23,905 bases of DNA from positions 1 through 23,905 of the forward strand of contig MARA01000130.1 in NCBI GenBank assembly GCA_001792895.1, given 5' to 3'. The stretch is from Lentinus brumalis. Taxonomy: Eukaryota; Basidiomycota; Agaricomycetes; Polyporales; Polyporaceae. The notes beneath the pieces are model-generated. The model had not been told where the DNA came from. It did no database searches and saw nothing but the letters and a program-made list of their open reading frames with translations. The position numbers were made by a program, and so were the translations under genes. Below are positions 1 through 8,349 of the stretch, one piece after another. Numbering within the stretch: the stretch's first letter is position 1; each line of letters opens with the position of its first letter.

Positions 1-1204
1 CGACGTGCGCATCTTGGCTTCGCCCCTGCACGATCTCTGCTTGGACTTGCTGCACATGGGCTCTTTGTCGACCGAAAGCGACCTGATTGAACCGCTCGGA
101 CACACTCGCCGTGGAACCTCTGCAGCCGGACACGGTGAGTGCGATATCGCAGAGTTCGTGTTCCCATCGGAAACCCAATCTGCTACGCGATGTGAGTAGG
201 AACAGACAGACTGGCATCAGGTACGTCCATGTACCTGAGAGAAGGCCCCACCCTGGACATGTCATTTGCCTTCTCCGCCGCTTCCACACGAGGCGGCGAG
301 GCGGAGGGCTCGGGCAAGACGCAGTACTCGACCCTACAAGTAGAACTGGTCGGTAAGTGCGTGACGAATGATACTCAGCAGTAGCTCACCTTTTGAGTCC
401 AACAACCGGTGCACACGAGCTTCGTTCGCTGGTCTGAGGATCGAGCGAAGACCGCAGATGCCGGCGGTTGCAGATGAGGAGGTGTGCCGTTCTTTGCAGT
501 GACAACCATGCTCGCCGATGCCCCGCCGTTCTGCGCGGGCCTTTAGCCGACCTTCAGCGAGCACACAGCGGCTTGCGATCAGTCTGCGACTAGCGATGTG
601 AGGTGAGATGTTATCCGCATCAGTCATTAATAGGTACGCACCTTGATCTCTCGACGGCGAGTGCTTCGAGAACGTCGTGTAGGAAGACCTCAGACTGACA
701 GAAGCTTGTTCAAGGCCCTCCATCTCCAGGCCATGACCTTGCGAGCAAGAAAGAACGTCAGCCATTAGCCAAGGTGTACAGCTAATAACGACGCGCAGCG
801 ACATGTATCTGATGCTGTGGTAACTCACAGGAGAAAGACCCGGCCCGAGGCCAGCACACGCGTCGCCGCGTCGATCTCGCCGATTCAGACGTGTTGAACG
901 ATATATTGCAAGGTTATCTTCACGCGTCCTGCACGTACGCGGCTAGAGACGAACTCGTAAGTGAGCGAACCGTGACAGTACGGGCGGGGCGGGATGCTCA
1001 CCACAGACACAGCACTCCGTCCAATGTCAGCACGACCGACTGGCTGCCGGAGGACAGCACGGCGACGATAAGTGCGCTCGATACGCTCGACGGCGTGTAA
1101 TGGGAGCCAGGTGGGGATAGGGTCGTGTAGGACGTGGATGGAGCAGACGGGGCCATGGTGACCGTTGTGGGAGAGGGCCGTGGGAGTCCCCGCTGTTGTT
1201 GCAT
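1..1204 (-). CDS. Candidate intron-bearing gene, minus strand (5' part, copy 1)
   Basis: Function not recognised. The minus strand shows good splice signals. One intron at 590-641 has GTGCGT donor and CTAG acceptor. Another at 334-389 has GTGAGC donor and TTGTAG acceptor. A third begins with GTGAGC at about 1000 and could end in CTCTAG or GTGCAG. A possible start codon is at 1204, beginning MQQQRGLPRP, followed by a hydrophobic stretch near SSALIVAVLSSGSQSVVLTL. More than one frame is open through the exon at 390-589, and I could not chain all exons in one phase, so the exact protein is unknown. The gene continues past the left edge; its 3' part is seen in the next unit at 9943-12016. Gene identity and start are inference. 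Confidence 0.33.
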
Positions 1205-1363
1205 CGTGCAGGATGCCGGGGTGGGCGGGGAGGCTAAACAATGTTCAGTATATCGGAGAGTGAATACATACCAGATTCAAATGGATAAAAGGAGTGCAAA
1301 GCAAACGCAAGGGCTGCATAGTACGAATAGTCTGCGGTGCGGTCCAGTATATTAGTGTTCTCC

Positions 1364-2165
1364 TCAATAGTCTAGGGAATAAGTATGCAGCGGCCGCTGG
1401 GTGAGGGATTCTGCGATAGGCGCAGTCCTTCTGAGCATGCGCGACACGACGGAGCGCTGTAAAACTTCCATGGTTATCCTGAGAACCGTGCTAACCCCGT
1501 TTGTGACAGATGCCCGTCCTGCCTGACCTGGCTCCTTCATTTCTGCGTACATGACTTTGTCCAGTCTTGAGCTCACAATGTCATATGCTGAAGGCTCGTA
1601 GGGCAATAGTATACCAAGCATCGAGTCCTGCAGAGTGACAGAAGTCAGCGACCAGGAGAAGAAACCCTGAGCAAGGCGGTGCCACTACACGTAAATGATA
1701 CATGCCCTGGCTTCGAGAAGCCACTGATCGGCGAATGTTGCTTCGCAGTCAGACTCCGAGAGAGGTAGTTCCAGCCACCTCAAGTTCCCAAGAAAATTGC
1801 AGGACTCTCTTAGATTTACCTGGCTCTGCACTCTAATGTTTGTTGGCTGAAAGCATCTGGTTTTGCCGTAGCATACCTCTTGAGGGTCAGGACTCGGATG
1901 ATGCCAATGGCCTAGGGAAGTGTGGCAGCAGGTCAAATGGCGGCGGACACTGTCAAGGCGGCTGCTCAAATTAGACCAGCTTCGATTTCTCGGTTAATGG
2001 GTAACACGTTGTGAGGTCAGGCCGCGATGAGAGCGTGCATTCTTCAGGCACGCTTGTCAGAATAAGTATCCTCACGCCACTCGAGATGCCAGCAGTTTTG
2101 CCCGAAGATAGATTCGTCTCCACAATGTATAGTGCCCTGCAGAGTAACATCCTGCCTAATAACAT
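1364..2165 (-). CDS. Candidate four-exon gene, minus strand, about 209 aa (copy 1)
   Basis: No family recognised. Reading down the minus strand, the exons are 2165-1977, 1911-1877, 1832-1691 and 1627-1364. The introns are 65, 44 and 63 bp, all GT...AG. The phases agree through all three junctions, giving one frame of 209 codons that ends in TGA at 1364. The last exon begins DSMLGILLPYEPSAYDIVSS. The donors GTCTAA and GTGTAG are weak, and an alternative 45-bp intron (2137-2181) could link further exons upstream. The plus strand of the same DNA also supports a two-exon model, so at most one is likely real. No signal peptide, domain or catalytic motif is evident. Confidence 0.38.
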
Positions 2166-2220
2166 AATACTAGAGTATTACTTGGGAGATCCGCAGCTCC
2201 AACGTCTTGTTGTAGAGTGA
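1937..2220 (+). CDS. Alternative two-exon small gene, plus strand, about 78 aa (copy 1)
   Basis: No family recognised. Exon 1 is 1937-2000 and starts MAADTVKAAAQIRP. A 47-bp intron (2001-2047, GTAACA...TTCAG) follows. Exon 2 is 2048-2220, in phase, ending in TGA. The second exon has a balanced composition with stretches such as ILPNNIILEYYLGDPQLQRL. It overlaps the minus-strand candidate at 1364-2165, so the two models compete. Its putative ATG overlaps the target dinucleotide used by the transposon in copy 2. It could also be the 3' part of a longer gene. Confidence 0.27.
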
Positions 2221-3254
2221 GGCAAGCTGGAAGCTAAAGGGGCAGACTTCAAGTTGCTTAGACTGGACTCAAGTCAGACTGTGTTATGATAAATGATAAT
2301 AGAAGATAGACTCCTGAAGGTAACATCATGTACTCCTAAGGACCCAATGAGCTCCAATAAGCGATTCTGACAAGAGAGGAGCTGGGGAGCGATGCCGGAG
2401 TCCGCGTCGGAGACTCGGAGGTGGTGCCAGAAGCGGGCATGAACGAAAAAGGGAATCTAAGCGCTCTTCGAAATCGCAACCTTCTGTGATAGCGCGCGGC
2501 CGCTCTGTGCTCAGATTGCTCTCAAACTGCTCGCCGCGAGATTGTAATCCATCTCAACTGCTTACGTAAGGCGTCTGGTATATATGCAGCGACGTATGAG
2601 CACCAATCATCTACAGCAACTGGGCAGGCAACAGGATGGTTGAACACCGCATCCCCTGAAGATACATCCATCGAACAACATCTCCTCACAAGAGTATTGA
2701 TCTGATCACTCTAGCGTCCACATCCTGTGTAAGCATGTGCTATAGCAGATGTTCTGATACTCACAATAGCTCCGGAATTGCAGGAAATACGCGGAAATGG
2801 TCGCTTTCGAGGACCCTGTCCTCCTCCTTTCGTCCGCGGGCTCTACGAGAAAACTGTGAGCCGTAAATTGTGCATCAGCTTCTTAGCGTCTATATTACGG
2901 TATACTCACACACTCATGCAGCCGAGACATTCTTCGCCCGTCTGAAATGCGCTAGTCTCGGTACTCTGCAACTTCGCCCGCTCTCGCCCTGTTTCGCCGT
3001 GTCGCCTTCTGGTTGGACAAGTCCTCCACCGTGCTCCGCCGTGCGAACTCTGGTCGTTCAACAAGTTAAGGTTCTGCCTCTCGTTGCTGCCTCTGGCTCG
3101 AACATCTATAAGACCCCACATCGTCACGTCCGACGACTCCCGGGCAACACCCCCATGCCCGTCCCAATGCCCGTCCGAATGCCCGTCCCATGTGTGCCCC
3201 CATACCATCCTCCGTACCCGCCCGCATACTTGACTCTCACGCATACTGTTGCAG
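2221..3254. other. Stretch without a confident gene (copy 1; same at 15785-16811)
   Basis: No convincing start or product was found. On the minus strand, short open pieces lie between possible splice sites, for example about 2338-2504, after an acceptor reading GAGCACAG, with intron-like donors GTAAGC and GTGAGT further upstream. They may be upstream exons of the 1364-2165 candidate. On the plus strand a long pyrimidine-rich open frame spans 2870-3610 but has no ATG near its start and is proline/serine-rich. A 12-bp repeat and a copy-specific divergent patch lie at its end. Confidence 0.5.
3155..3190 (+). repeat. 12-bp tandem repeat, three copies (copy 1)
   Basis: Three units of ATGCCCGTCCCA (the second reads ...CGA) follow each other without gaps. 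As the period is a multiple of three it would code for a short repeat in any open frame. The same repeat is at 16712-16747 in copy 2. It lies just downstream of the patch where the two copies differ most. Confidence 0.9.
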
Positions 3255-4545
3255 TTACCCTACACTCCCGACTACGCATGTTACTACCCACTCCTCTCGC
3301 CTTATCCTCGACTACATTACGCTACAGTGATCCTCGAGCACATACTCCGCCGAGTCCTGATCGCTCTACGACCCTTCTTCCTTCTCGTTTCCCTGATTGT
3401 CTTCTCTCTTTGGTTTTTCCACCCTCTTCGACATATCTCCTACCACGTACTTGTCCTTGTTCGTTCTTACCTCTTCGCTCTATCTCCTACTGTTCCACAT
3501 ACTCCCCCATAGGACGCGCTGACTGTGAGCTGGTCTACTCCCGCACACCCCTTGACTCTAACCCTCACCTACAGCCAGTTATCTTCCACATTGTTGCCGC
3601 AGAGCGGTAGTAGAGGTACGTCTTTGATGCTCCTCCATGCCTGTATTTCGACTGACTACCATCATCTTCTCGGTAGACTCAAGCCACTCATGATGCCACT
3701 CGAGCAACAAAGGTATGTGCTTCGACCTGGGTTGCATCCGCTAACTCATCTCCTTACGGGCCAGGCCGCATAGTCGCATCTGCACCAATGTCCCGACTTC
3801 GCATGTACTGCGTTCGGCCTGAAGCTCTGTAGCATCTCGTGAGGTAAGCGCGATACTGTCCATGGCCGCCACTTAGCCTACTCACAGTATTTACTTCCAC
3901 AGTTGCGCCGTAGACCAGGTACGAGCCCGTTCGGCCTCATGTGCCCGTACCATAGTGCTGACTTGCGTTCAGTCTTGCAGCGGCAGACTCGCCGGTAGCA
4001 CTGGCACAAGCGTCGCAGCTCTCGATACTGCGAGCTTCCGGCGCGTTCGGTCTGCGAATTGCGGGCGCACCCACGGTAAGTGTCCGAACACGAGTCTTCA
4101 GGTTGTACTTTCATGACTTCAAGTCCTCTGACAGCATTCACTTGAGCACTACACGGCTACACGACACTGCTGAAACGTTGCGACTGCTACAGCTATCGCG
4201 GGAAACCGAGCTGATCTTCAGGTAATTCCACCCGTCGCTTTCGGTTCGCACGCATCGCAGGCTGACATGGGACTTCAATAGAGCTCGTACTAGGTACTTA
4301 TGACTACGCGACCGCCGGTAAGTGTTCGTCATATCAAGCAATACGCGGAGAGCGGAGAACTGTTTACTGACTACGAGTACTGCAGCTCAATCATCATGTC
4401 CGTCCTCCGGGAGGCCGGCGGCCTCCCACCGCAAGTCTTGTTCACGCAACCTCAGGACGAACTCCAGCCCGACGAGCAGCGACACGACCCTTTCACAACG
4501 CCACTCGCAATCCGGCGTCACGCTCGCAATGCGGCGACCAGATGA
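3255..4545 (+). CDS. Candidate multi-exon gene, plus strand (copy 1)
   Basis: Function unknown. Exon 3255-3446 is open over 64 codons, opens LPYTPDYACYYPLL and holds a hydrophobic run, FFLLVSLIVFSLWFF, that could be one membrane segment. Further exon blocks flanked by good introns are 3513-3615, 3677-3712, 3765-3843, 3981-4075, 4135-4221, 4261-4293 and 4386-4545. The last three agree in phase and end in TGA at 4543-4545, with segments such as SIIMSVLREAGGLPP. Upstream junctions conflict in phase. At several of these the two tandem copies differ by one base in a homopolymer (near 3544, 3615, 3711 and 4070), and taking the base from one copy or the other would keep the frame. An in-frame TAG near 3828 is in both copies. 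Start unknown; it may lie near 2920-3150. Confidence 0.37.
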
Positions 4546-4648
4546 GTATATTCGTGAACAAGCAGTGGCTACGTACACGGTAAAATCTCTCTCTACGCAG
4601 TTGGATGGCGGCCGCACGTCTACCTTTCTCGGGCAACGCGGTCCAGTG

Positions 4649-4690
4649 CACGCCGCACGCCGCACGCCGCACGCCGCACGCCGCACGCAC
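4649..4690 (+). repeat. 7-bp microsatellite (CACGCCG)5 (copy 1)
   Basis: Five perfect CACGCCG units and a partial sixth. A 7-bp period makes every frame read a 7-residue repeat such as HAARRTP, which explains the open frames here. The same tract, with the same repeat number, is at 18207-18248. Confidence 0.93.
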
Positions 4691-4716
4691 AGATGGCCTG
4701 CGCTGCGTCGCAGAAG

Positions 4717-4752
4717 CCCGGAGCACACCCGATATCCGCGGTGCGCTCCGGG
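4717..4752. repeat. Inverted repeat / hairpin (copy 1)
   Basis: CCCGGAGCACACC at 4717-4729 pairs with GGTGCGCTCCGGG at 4740-4752 with one mismatch, leaving a 10-nt loop. It sits 26 bp after the microsatellite. Also at 18275-18310. Role unknown; no transcription unit is defined here. Confidence 0.75.
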
Positions 4753-5942
4753 CCTCTGTGTCCAGTGTCGCCCCGTGGTTTCACGATTCCTTGACCGGGC
4801 GGTGTGGATGTTTTCGCGGACCGCGCCGCGGTTCGGCCGCTGTACCGGTGTTGTAAGCCTTAGCCTGGAGCTTTGTGTAGGCCGCCGCAGCCGGGCTGTT
4901 TGTTGTCTTGCTCGACAGCTGCGCCGTGATTCGTGGGTCGCCGCCGACTTGGAGGTCTTCTAGCTTCTCCAGCCTCTCCTTGCTGTCACGGGGCTGCGAG
5001 TCGTGAGAGTTCTTGCCGTCGACGATGTCACGCCGCATCATTGAGCTCCGGGCGAGGTTGTCGAGCGTGTTCAGTGCCGTGAGAAGTCTGGACAGTCGGC
5101 GAGTGCGGCGGTCGCCCTGTCCGAGTATGGACCGCGCGGCCGGCGTGTCTGAGACTTGCGGGCGTGCGAGCCATAGATAGCGTCGTGCTCGTTGCGTATC
5201 GTGCGTCGAGCACGATCGTCCTAGTCGGGGCTGGTTTCGGGCTGGGGAGAGCCGTTAGTAGTCCTCGCGGCCGCTGCCCGCCGCGCCGTCGCCGATCCCC
5301 GAGCTTCCTGCATTCTGGCGACGGCGTCGTCGGCAGACACGCGAGGCGCACCCGCGCCGCGGTGATACACGTGTCTCCGGGCTCTCAGCGGGGCCAGAAC
5401 GGCCTCGGTTGCATCTTGGGTCTTGGTGGGCGGCGGGCGCAAGCCCGGTCGACGAAGGCGATTTGACCAGTCGTCTTGAGCACGCTGCACCGCAGACGAG
5501 CCGTACCGGGCCAGTGGAGTCCAGAGCCATCATGCGAACTTGTTTCGCGGCGAACGGGTACGCGTTCCGGCCGGGAGAGCGGCTGCTAGTCCGGGGTGTC
5601 GCGAAGTCCGAGTCGCCATGAACGCGACGTGCACGACCTCCTCGGAGCGGCGCGAAACCTGGTGCAGACGATGCGTCAGTGTTCAGGATACCTGGGAGAG
5701 CAGGTTTTGTGAGAGTCGGGCGAGAGACGGGGGAGATATGGCCGGGACACCAACCTGCCCGGCAGCCCGCTCGGGCAAGCAGGCCCGACGAGGAGAATTT
5801 CCAAACTCGTCGTGCCGGCGCGCAGTGTGGCCGTACACAGTCTCGAGGACTATGACGCCACGTCTGAGGTGTTCTGCGGCCGGCCGGACACGGTGCGCGA
5901 GTGGGAGAGCCGGCTCGAGCGGTCGGGTGGCGGAATGCAATG

Positions 5943-5965
5943 AAATCGCGTCCGAAACGCGATTT
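5943..5965. repeat. Array palindrome, unit 2 (9-bp stem)
   Basis: AAATCGCGT at 5943-5951 and ACGCGATTT at 5957-5965 are perfect reverse complements around a 5-nt loop, CCGAA. Counterparts in the next units are at 6269-6290 and 6594-6615. Copy 2 of this palindrome is at 19501-19523. Confidence 0.88.
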
Positions 5966-6268
5966 TGAGAACCGCCCGGAGCGGCGCGAGCGGGGGCTGC
6001 CTCGATGCAGAACGTTCACCGCGACTCGTCGCACTCGGTTTGACGGTGATAGGGCGGGATTTGGTCGAGATCTGGGGGTTCGCGTGGGCGGCGTCGGCCG
6101 AGGAGACGAGGTCGTCGACGTCGACGATGCGGCCTTCTCCAGCCGTGTCGACGGTGCAGGAGACGTCGCTGGCACTCGTTCAACGCGGTGTGGGTAGCTG
6201 GGAGGGCGGCGTGAGCGAGGAGCGCACGGGACAGTCGGTGCATGCCGCCGGGCGGGCAGAATGCAATG

Positions 6269-6290
6269 AAATCGCACCTGGTAGCGATTT
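6269..6290. repeat. Array palindrome, unit 3 (7-bp stem)
   Basis: AAATCGC and GCGATTT flank an 8-nt loop. The loop sequence differs completely from unit 2, while the arms still pair. Confidence 0.85.
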
Positions 6291-6304
6291 CTGAACCCGC
6301 CCGG

Positions 6305-6331
6305 ATCGAAGCGAGAAGCGGCCGCTTCGAT
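6305..6331. repeat. Second array palindrome with NotI core
   Basis: ATCGAAGC at 6305-6312 pairs with GCTTCGAT at 6324-6331. Nested inside is the 14-bp perfect palindrome GAAGCGGCCGCTTC (6315-6328), which contains a NotI 8-mer. The neighbouring unit at about 6630-6656 keeps the arms with one change but not the NotI core. Confidence 0.82.
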
Positions 6332-6593
6332 GCGGAACGTTCAACGTCGCTTGATGAACCTGGTTTCACGGCGATAGGGGGAGAATAGAGGGACTTTTCG
6401 AGGTGCGCGTGGGCGGGACTGGCCGAGGGACGAGAATGTCGAGGCCGTCGACGCGGCTTTCACCAGCCGTGTCGAACGCACAGCGGTGTTCGCTGGTGCT
6501 TGTGCGACGTACTGCGGCCAGCTGCTGAGGCGGCGTGAGTAGGAGGCGTGCCCAGAGAGTCGGAGGACGCGGCCGGGCGGGGAAAATGCAATG

Positions 6594-6615
6594 AAATCGC
6601 GCTCGCAACCGATTT
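6594..6615. repeat. Array palindrome, unit 4 (6-bp stem)
   Basis: AAATCG and CGATTT flank a 10-nt loop, at the same place in the repeat unit as the palindromes at 5943 and 6269. Unit 5 at 6893 has a shorter form, AAAACGCGCTTTT. Confidence 0.8.
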
Positions 6616-7735
6616 CTCGACCCGGCCGGATCGAAGCGAGGGGCGGATGCTTCAATGCGGAGTGTTGAACGTTACCTGTAGCACTTGGTTCGCCGGCGAT
6701 AGGGCGGGAAGCGGGTGAGATATGGGGGGCGCGGGCGAGATGAGGAGGAGGTCGGGGACGTCGATCCGGCGTTCTCACGCTGTGTCGGGCTTGCATAGAT
6801 AGTGGTCCAAGTCTGCAGGAGTTGTAGTAAGTCGTCGTGGGGTTGGTGAGCATGGAGGCCGGCCGGGAGGTCGAGGTCGAGGTCGGTGAGCTATGAAAAC
6901 GCGCTTTTGACGCAATCCTCGACCGGCTCAGGCCTCGATCGACGCAAGGCACGCTCGGCCGGTTGCGCGGGGGGTGTGGGTCGTGTTTGGACGCATGTGC
7001 TGCGTTGTATAGAGAGAATACTGCGAAAACGTGAGCGAAGAGGTAGAGAATCGAGGATTAAACGACGCACACTCGGCCGTTTCGCTCACTTCGTGCATGC
7101 CCCGGTTCCTACGGGTCATGGGTATCATATCCGTCATGTCGCGCATGTTCGCGATTGCATGCGCAAGCGCAATGGGCAAAGTTTGTGGTGGGCGCGGCCG
7201 CGGGTGGGCATAGGACGGGGCGTGTTGAGTGCCTGTTCGAGGGGGGATGATAGGCGGGTCTTTCGATTGCTTCATGGACGTGTGTCTGGCTGCTTGCGGT
7301 AGCACACGACGTGTTCATCGCGGACGCGATATGGCCATGGCGGGATACGGGGTCAGCAGCACACAACGTGCGGCACGCACCTCGGAAGGATGTACGATGG
7401 GGCGGACAGGTGTCGCACTTGTGGGGGTCTCCTCACGGGCTTGCACACGCATGGAGATGGATGGAAGACACGTACCGATAGCTCTGCGAGCGGCACACCG
7501 TCGGACTCGACCTGATGCAAGAAAAGTGTATTCAGGTGCTAATACATGCGTTGAACGCGGGGTGGTACTCTCCCATTCGCGACGTGGTGGACGAGCCCAA
7601 GGGAGAGCGACGGGCGGCGCGAGTGCTTGCTGTGCGAGGCGAGAGGCGAGAGGCGAGACAAGAGCGAGCCAGGAGCCAGCAGCGAGCCAGGAGTGAGCTG
7701 TCCAACTTGAAGGCGAGAGAGAGACGGGAGCTGAG

Positions 7736-7740
7736 CCAAT
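7736..7740 (+). promoter_or_regulatory. CCAAT box candidate
   Basis: CCAAT in the context GAGCCAATCGC, 26 bp before the CRE palindrome. A reverse-orientation ATTGG is at 8122-8126. CCAAT boxes bind the HAP/NF-Y complex in fungi. A 5-mer alone is weak evidence. Confidence 0.3.
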
Positions 7741-7765
7741 CGCAGCCGCCCTCGTACGCCGCATC

Positions 7766-7773
7766 TGACGTCA
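7766..7773. promoter_or_regulatory. CRE-like palindrome TGACGTCA (copy 1)
   Basis: Perfect 8-bp CRE, the binding site of ATF/CREB-type bZIP factors, about 600 bp upstream of the transporter start. The copy-2 equivalent is 21322-21329. Another TGACGTCA lies at 11967-11974. Function is inferred from the motif only. Confidence 0.35.
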
Positions 7774-8297
7774 GTCCTGGTCGACTGTACTCAGAGGAAT
7801 CCCCCTTCCCTTCCCCCACTTCCCAGTCGATGTCGGACTTGGACGCGGTACAACCGACCCTCCACACATCCACTCTACACATACCAGTCACCGTACGGTC
7901 ATCCCAAGGAGGCAACAGGCGCATCAATACTCGTAAGCCAGTTCGCGTGGATTCACCGGTCACCGGTCACCACAGTAACCGGCAGGCGGCAGGCATCGAG
8001 TCAGGCTCAGGCTGAGCGCAAGTGCTCGTGAGTCACTGCCAACTGCCAAGTCGCTGTGCTCCTCGAACTCTCTCTGTGCGCTTCTGCCGTCCGACGATTC
8101 GGACGGCTTCATCAAGGTTTCATTGGCTGAGAGCGAGAGAGTAGTCGCGCGCAAGTTACCCGGGGGCTTGAAACTCCTTCCTCAGTCTTACGCGCGCGAG
8201 AAGCTCCCTCGCTTCTGCCACGGTCGGTCCCGCGTCCCATCACTCGCTCCGGTGGACACGCAAACCATGCACGGCGCGAATCGTCCGTCGTCCATAC

Positions 8298-8304
8298 TTA
8301 TATC
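8298..8304 (+). promoter_or_regulatory. TATA-like element (copy 1)
   Basis: TTATATC about 65 bp upstream of the putative transporter start codon. The distance is short for a TATA box unless the leader is very short, and upstream ATGs follow it, so this is tentative. Copy 2: 21849-21855. Confidence 0.22.
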
Positions 8305-8308
8305 TCTA

Positions 8309-8349
8309 ATGTCCACCTGATGTCTTACATGACCATCCTGCTCCTTTGA
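8309..8349 (+). promoter_or_regulatory. Two overlapping short uORFs (copy 1)
   Basis: ATG at 8309 opens a 3-codon uORF (MST, stop 8318-8320). Its TGA shares one base with a second ATG at 8320, which opens a 9-codon uORF (MSYMTILLL, stop 8347-8349). Both end before the transporter ATG at 8367. They would affect translation if the mRNA leader includes them. Present unchanged in copy 2 (21860-21900). Confidence 0.4.

Larger units (their letters stand above)
4546..5599. other. GC-rich stretch, no gene seen (copy 1; same at 18104-19157)
   Basis: Open frames exist on both strands but overlap each other, are Arg/Pro/Ser/Ala-rich and have no recognisable domain, as expected of GC-rich noncoding DNA. 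It holds a 7-bp microsatellite, a strong hairpin and NotI 8-mers at 4608-4615 and 5267-5274. I assign no gene. Confidence 0.55.
5600..7000. repeat. Array of five diverged units of about 325 bp with conserved palindromes (copy 1)
   Basis: Anchoring on an ATG within the motif TGCAATGAAATCG and its diverged forms, units start at 5618, 5940, 6266, 6591 and 6893, with spacings of 322, 326, 325 and 302 bp. Shared blocks include the anchor palindrome, a CGGAGCGGCGCGA or GGATCGAAGCGAG block, a GAACGTTC block, a GATAGGGCGGGA box and a CCAGCCGTGTCG box. Much of the rest has diverged. A 340-codon open frame on the minus strand crosses units and looks like a composition artefact. No transposase or gene is recognised; a decayed satellite or a cis-regulatory array are both possible. 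Confidence 0.8.

Noticed and set aside
2870..3610. 246-codon plus-strand open frame rich in Pro/Ser/Thr
   Set aside because: Lacks an ATG near its start and is broken at the copy-divergent patch in copy 2. A different frame with splice sites at 3255-3446 looks more like a protein.
4322..4963. 213-codon plus-strand frame and opposing minus-strand frames across the 7-bp repeat
   Set aside because: The repeated HAARRTP words come from the (CACGCCG)n tract. Another frame of the same strand carries the phase-consistent exon ending at 4545.
5255..6277. 340-codon open frame on the minus strand (and its copy at 18813-19835)
   Set aside because: It is Arg/Pro/Ser-rich, crosses the boundaries of the 325-bp repeat units and has no domain. 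It fits an open frame by GC-rich composition rather than a gene.
5600..7000. CRISPR-like array
   Set aside because: Units are about 325 bp and diverged, not short identical repeats with unique spacers, and the genome is eukaryotic.
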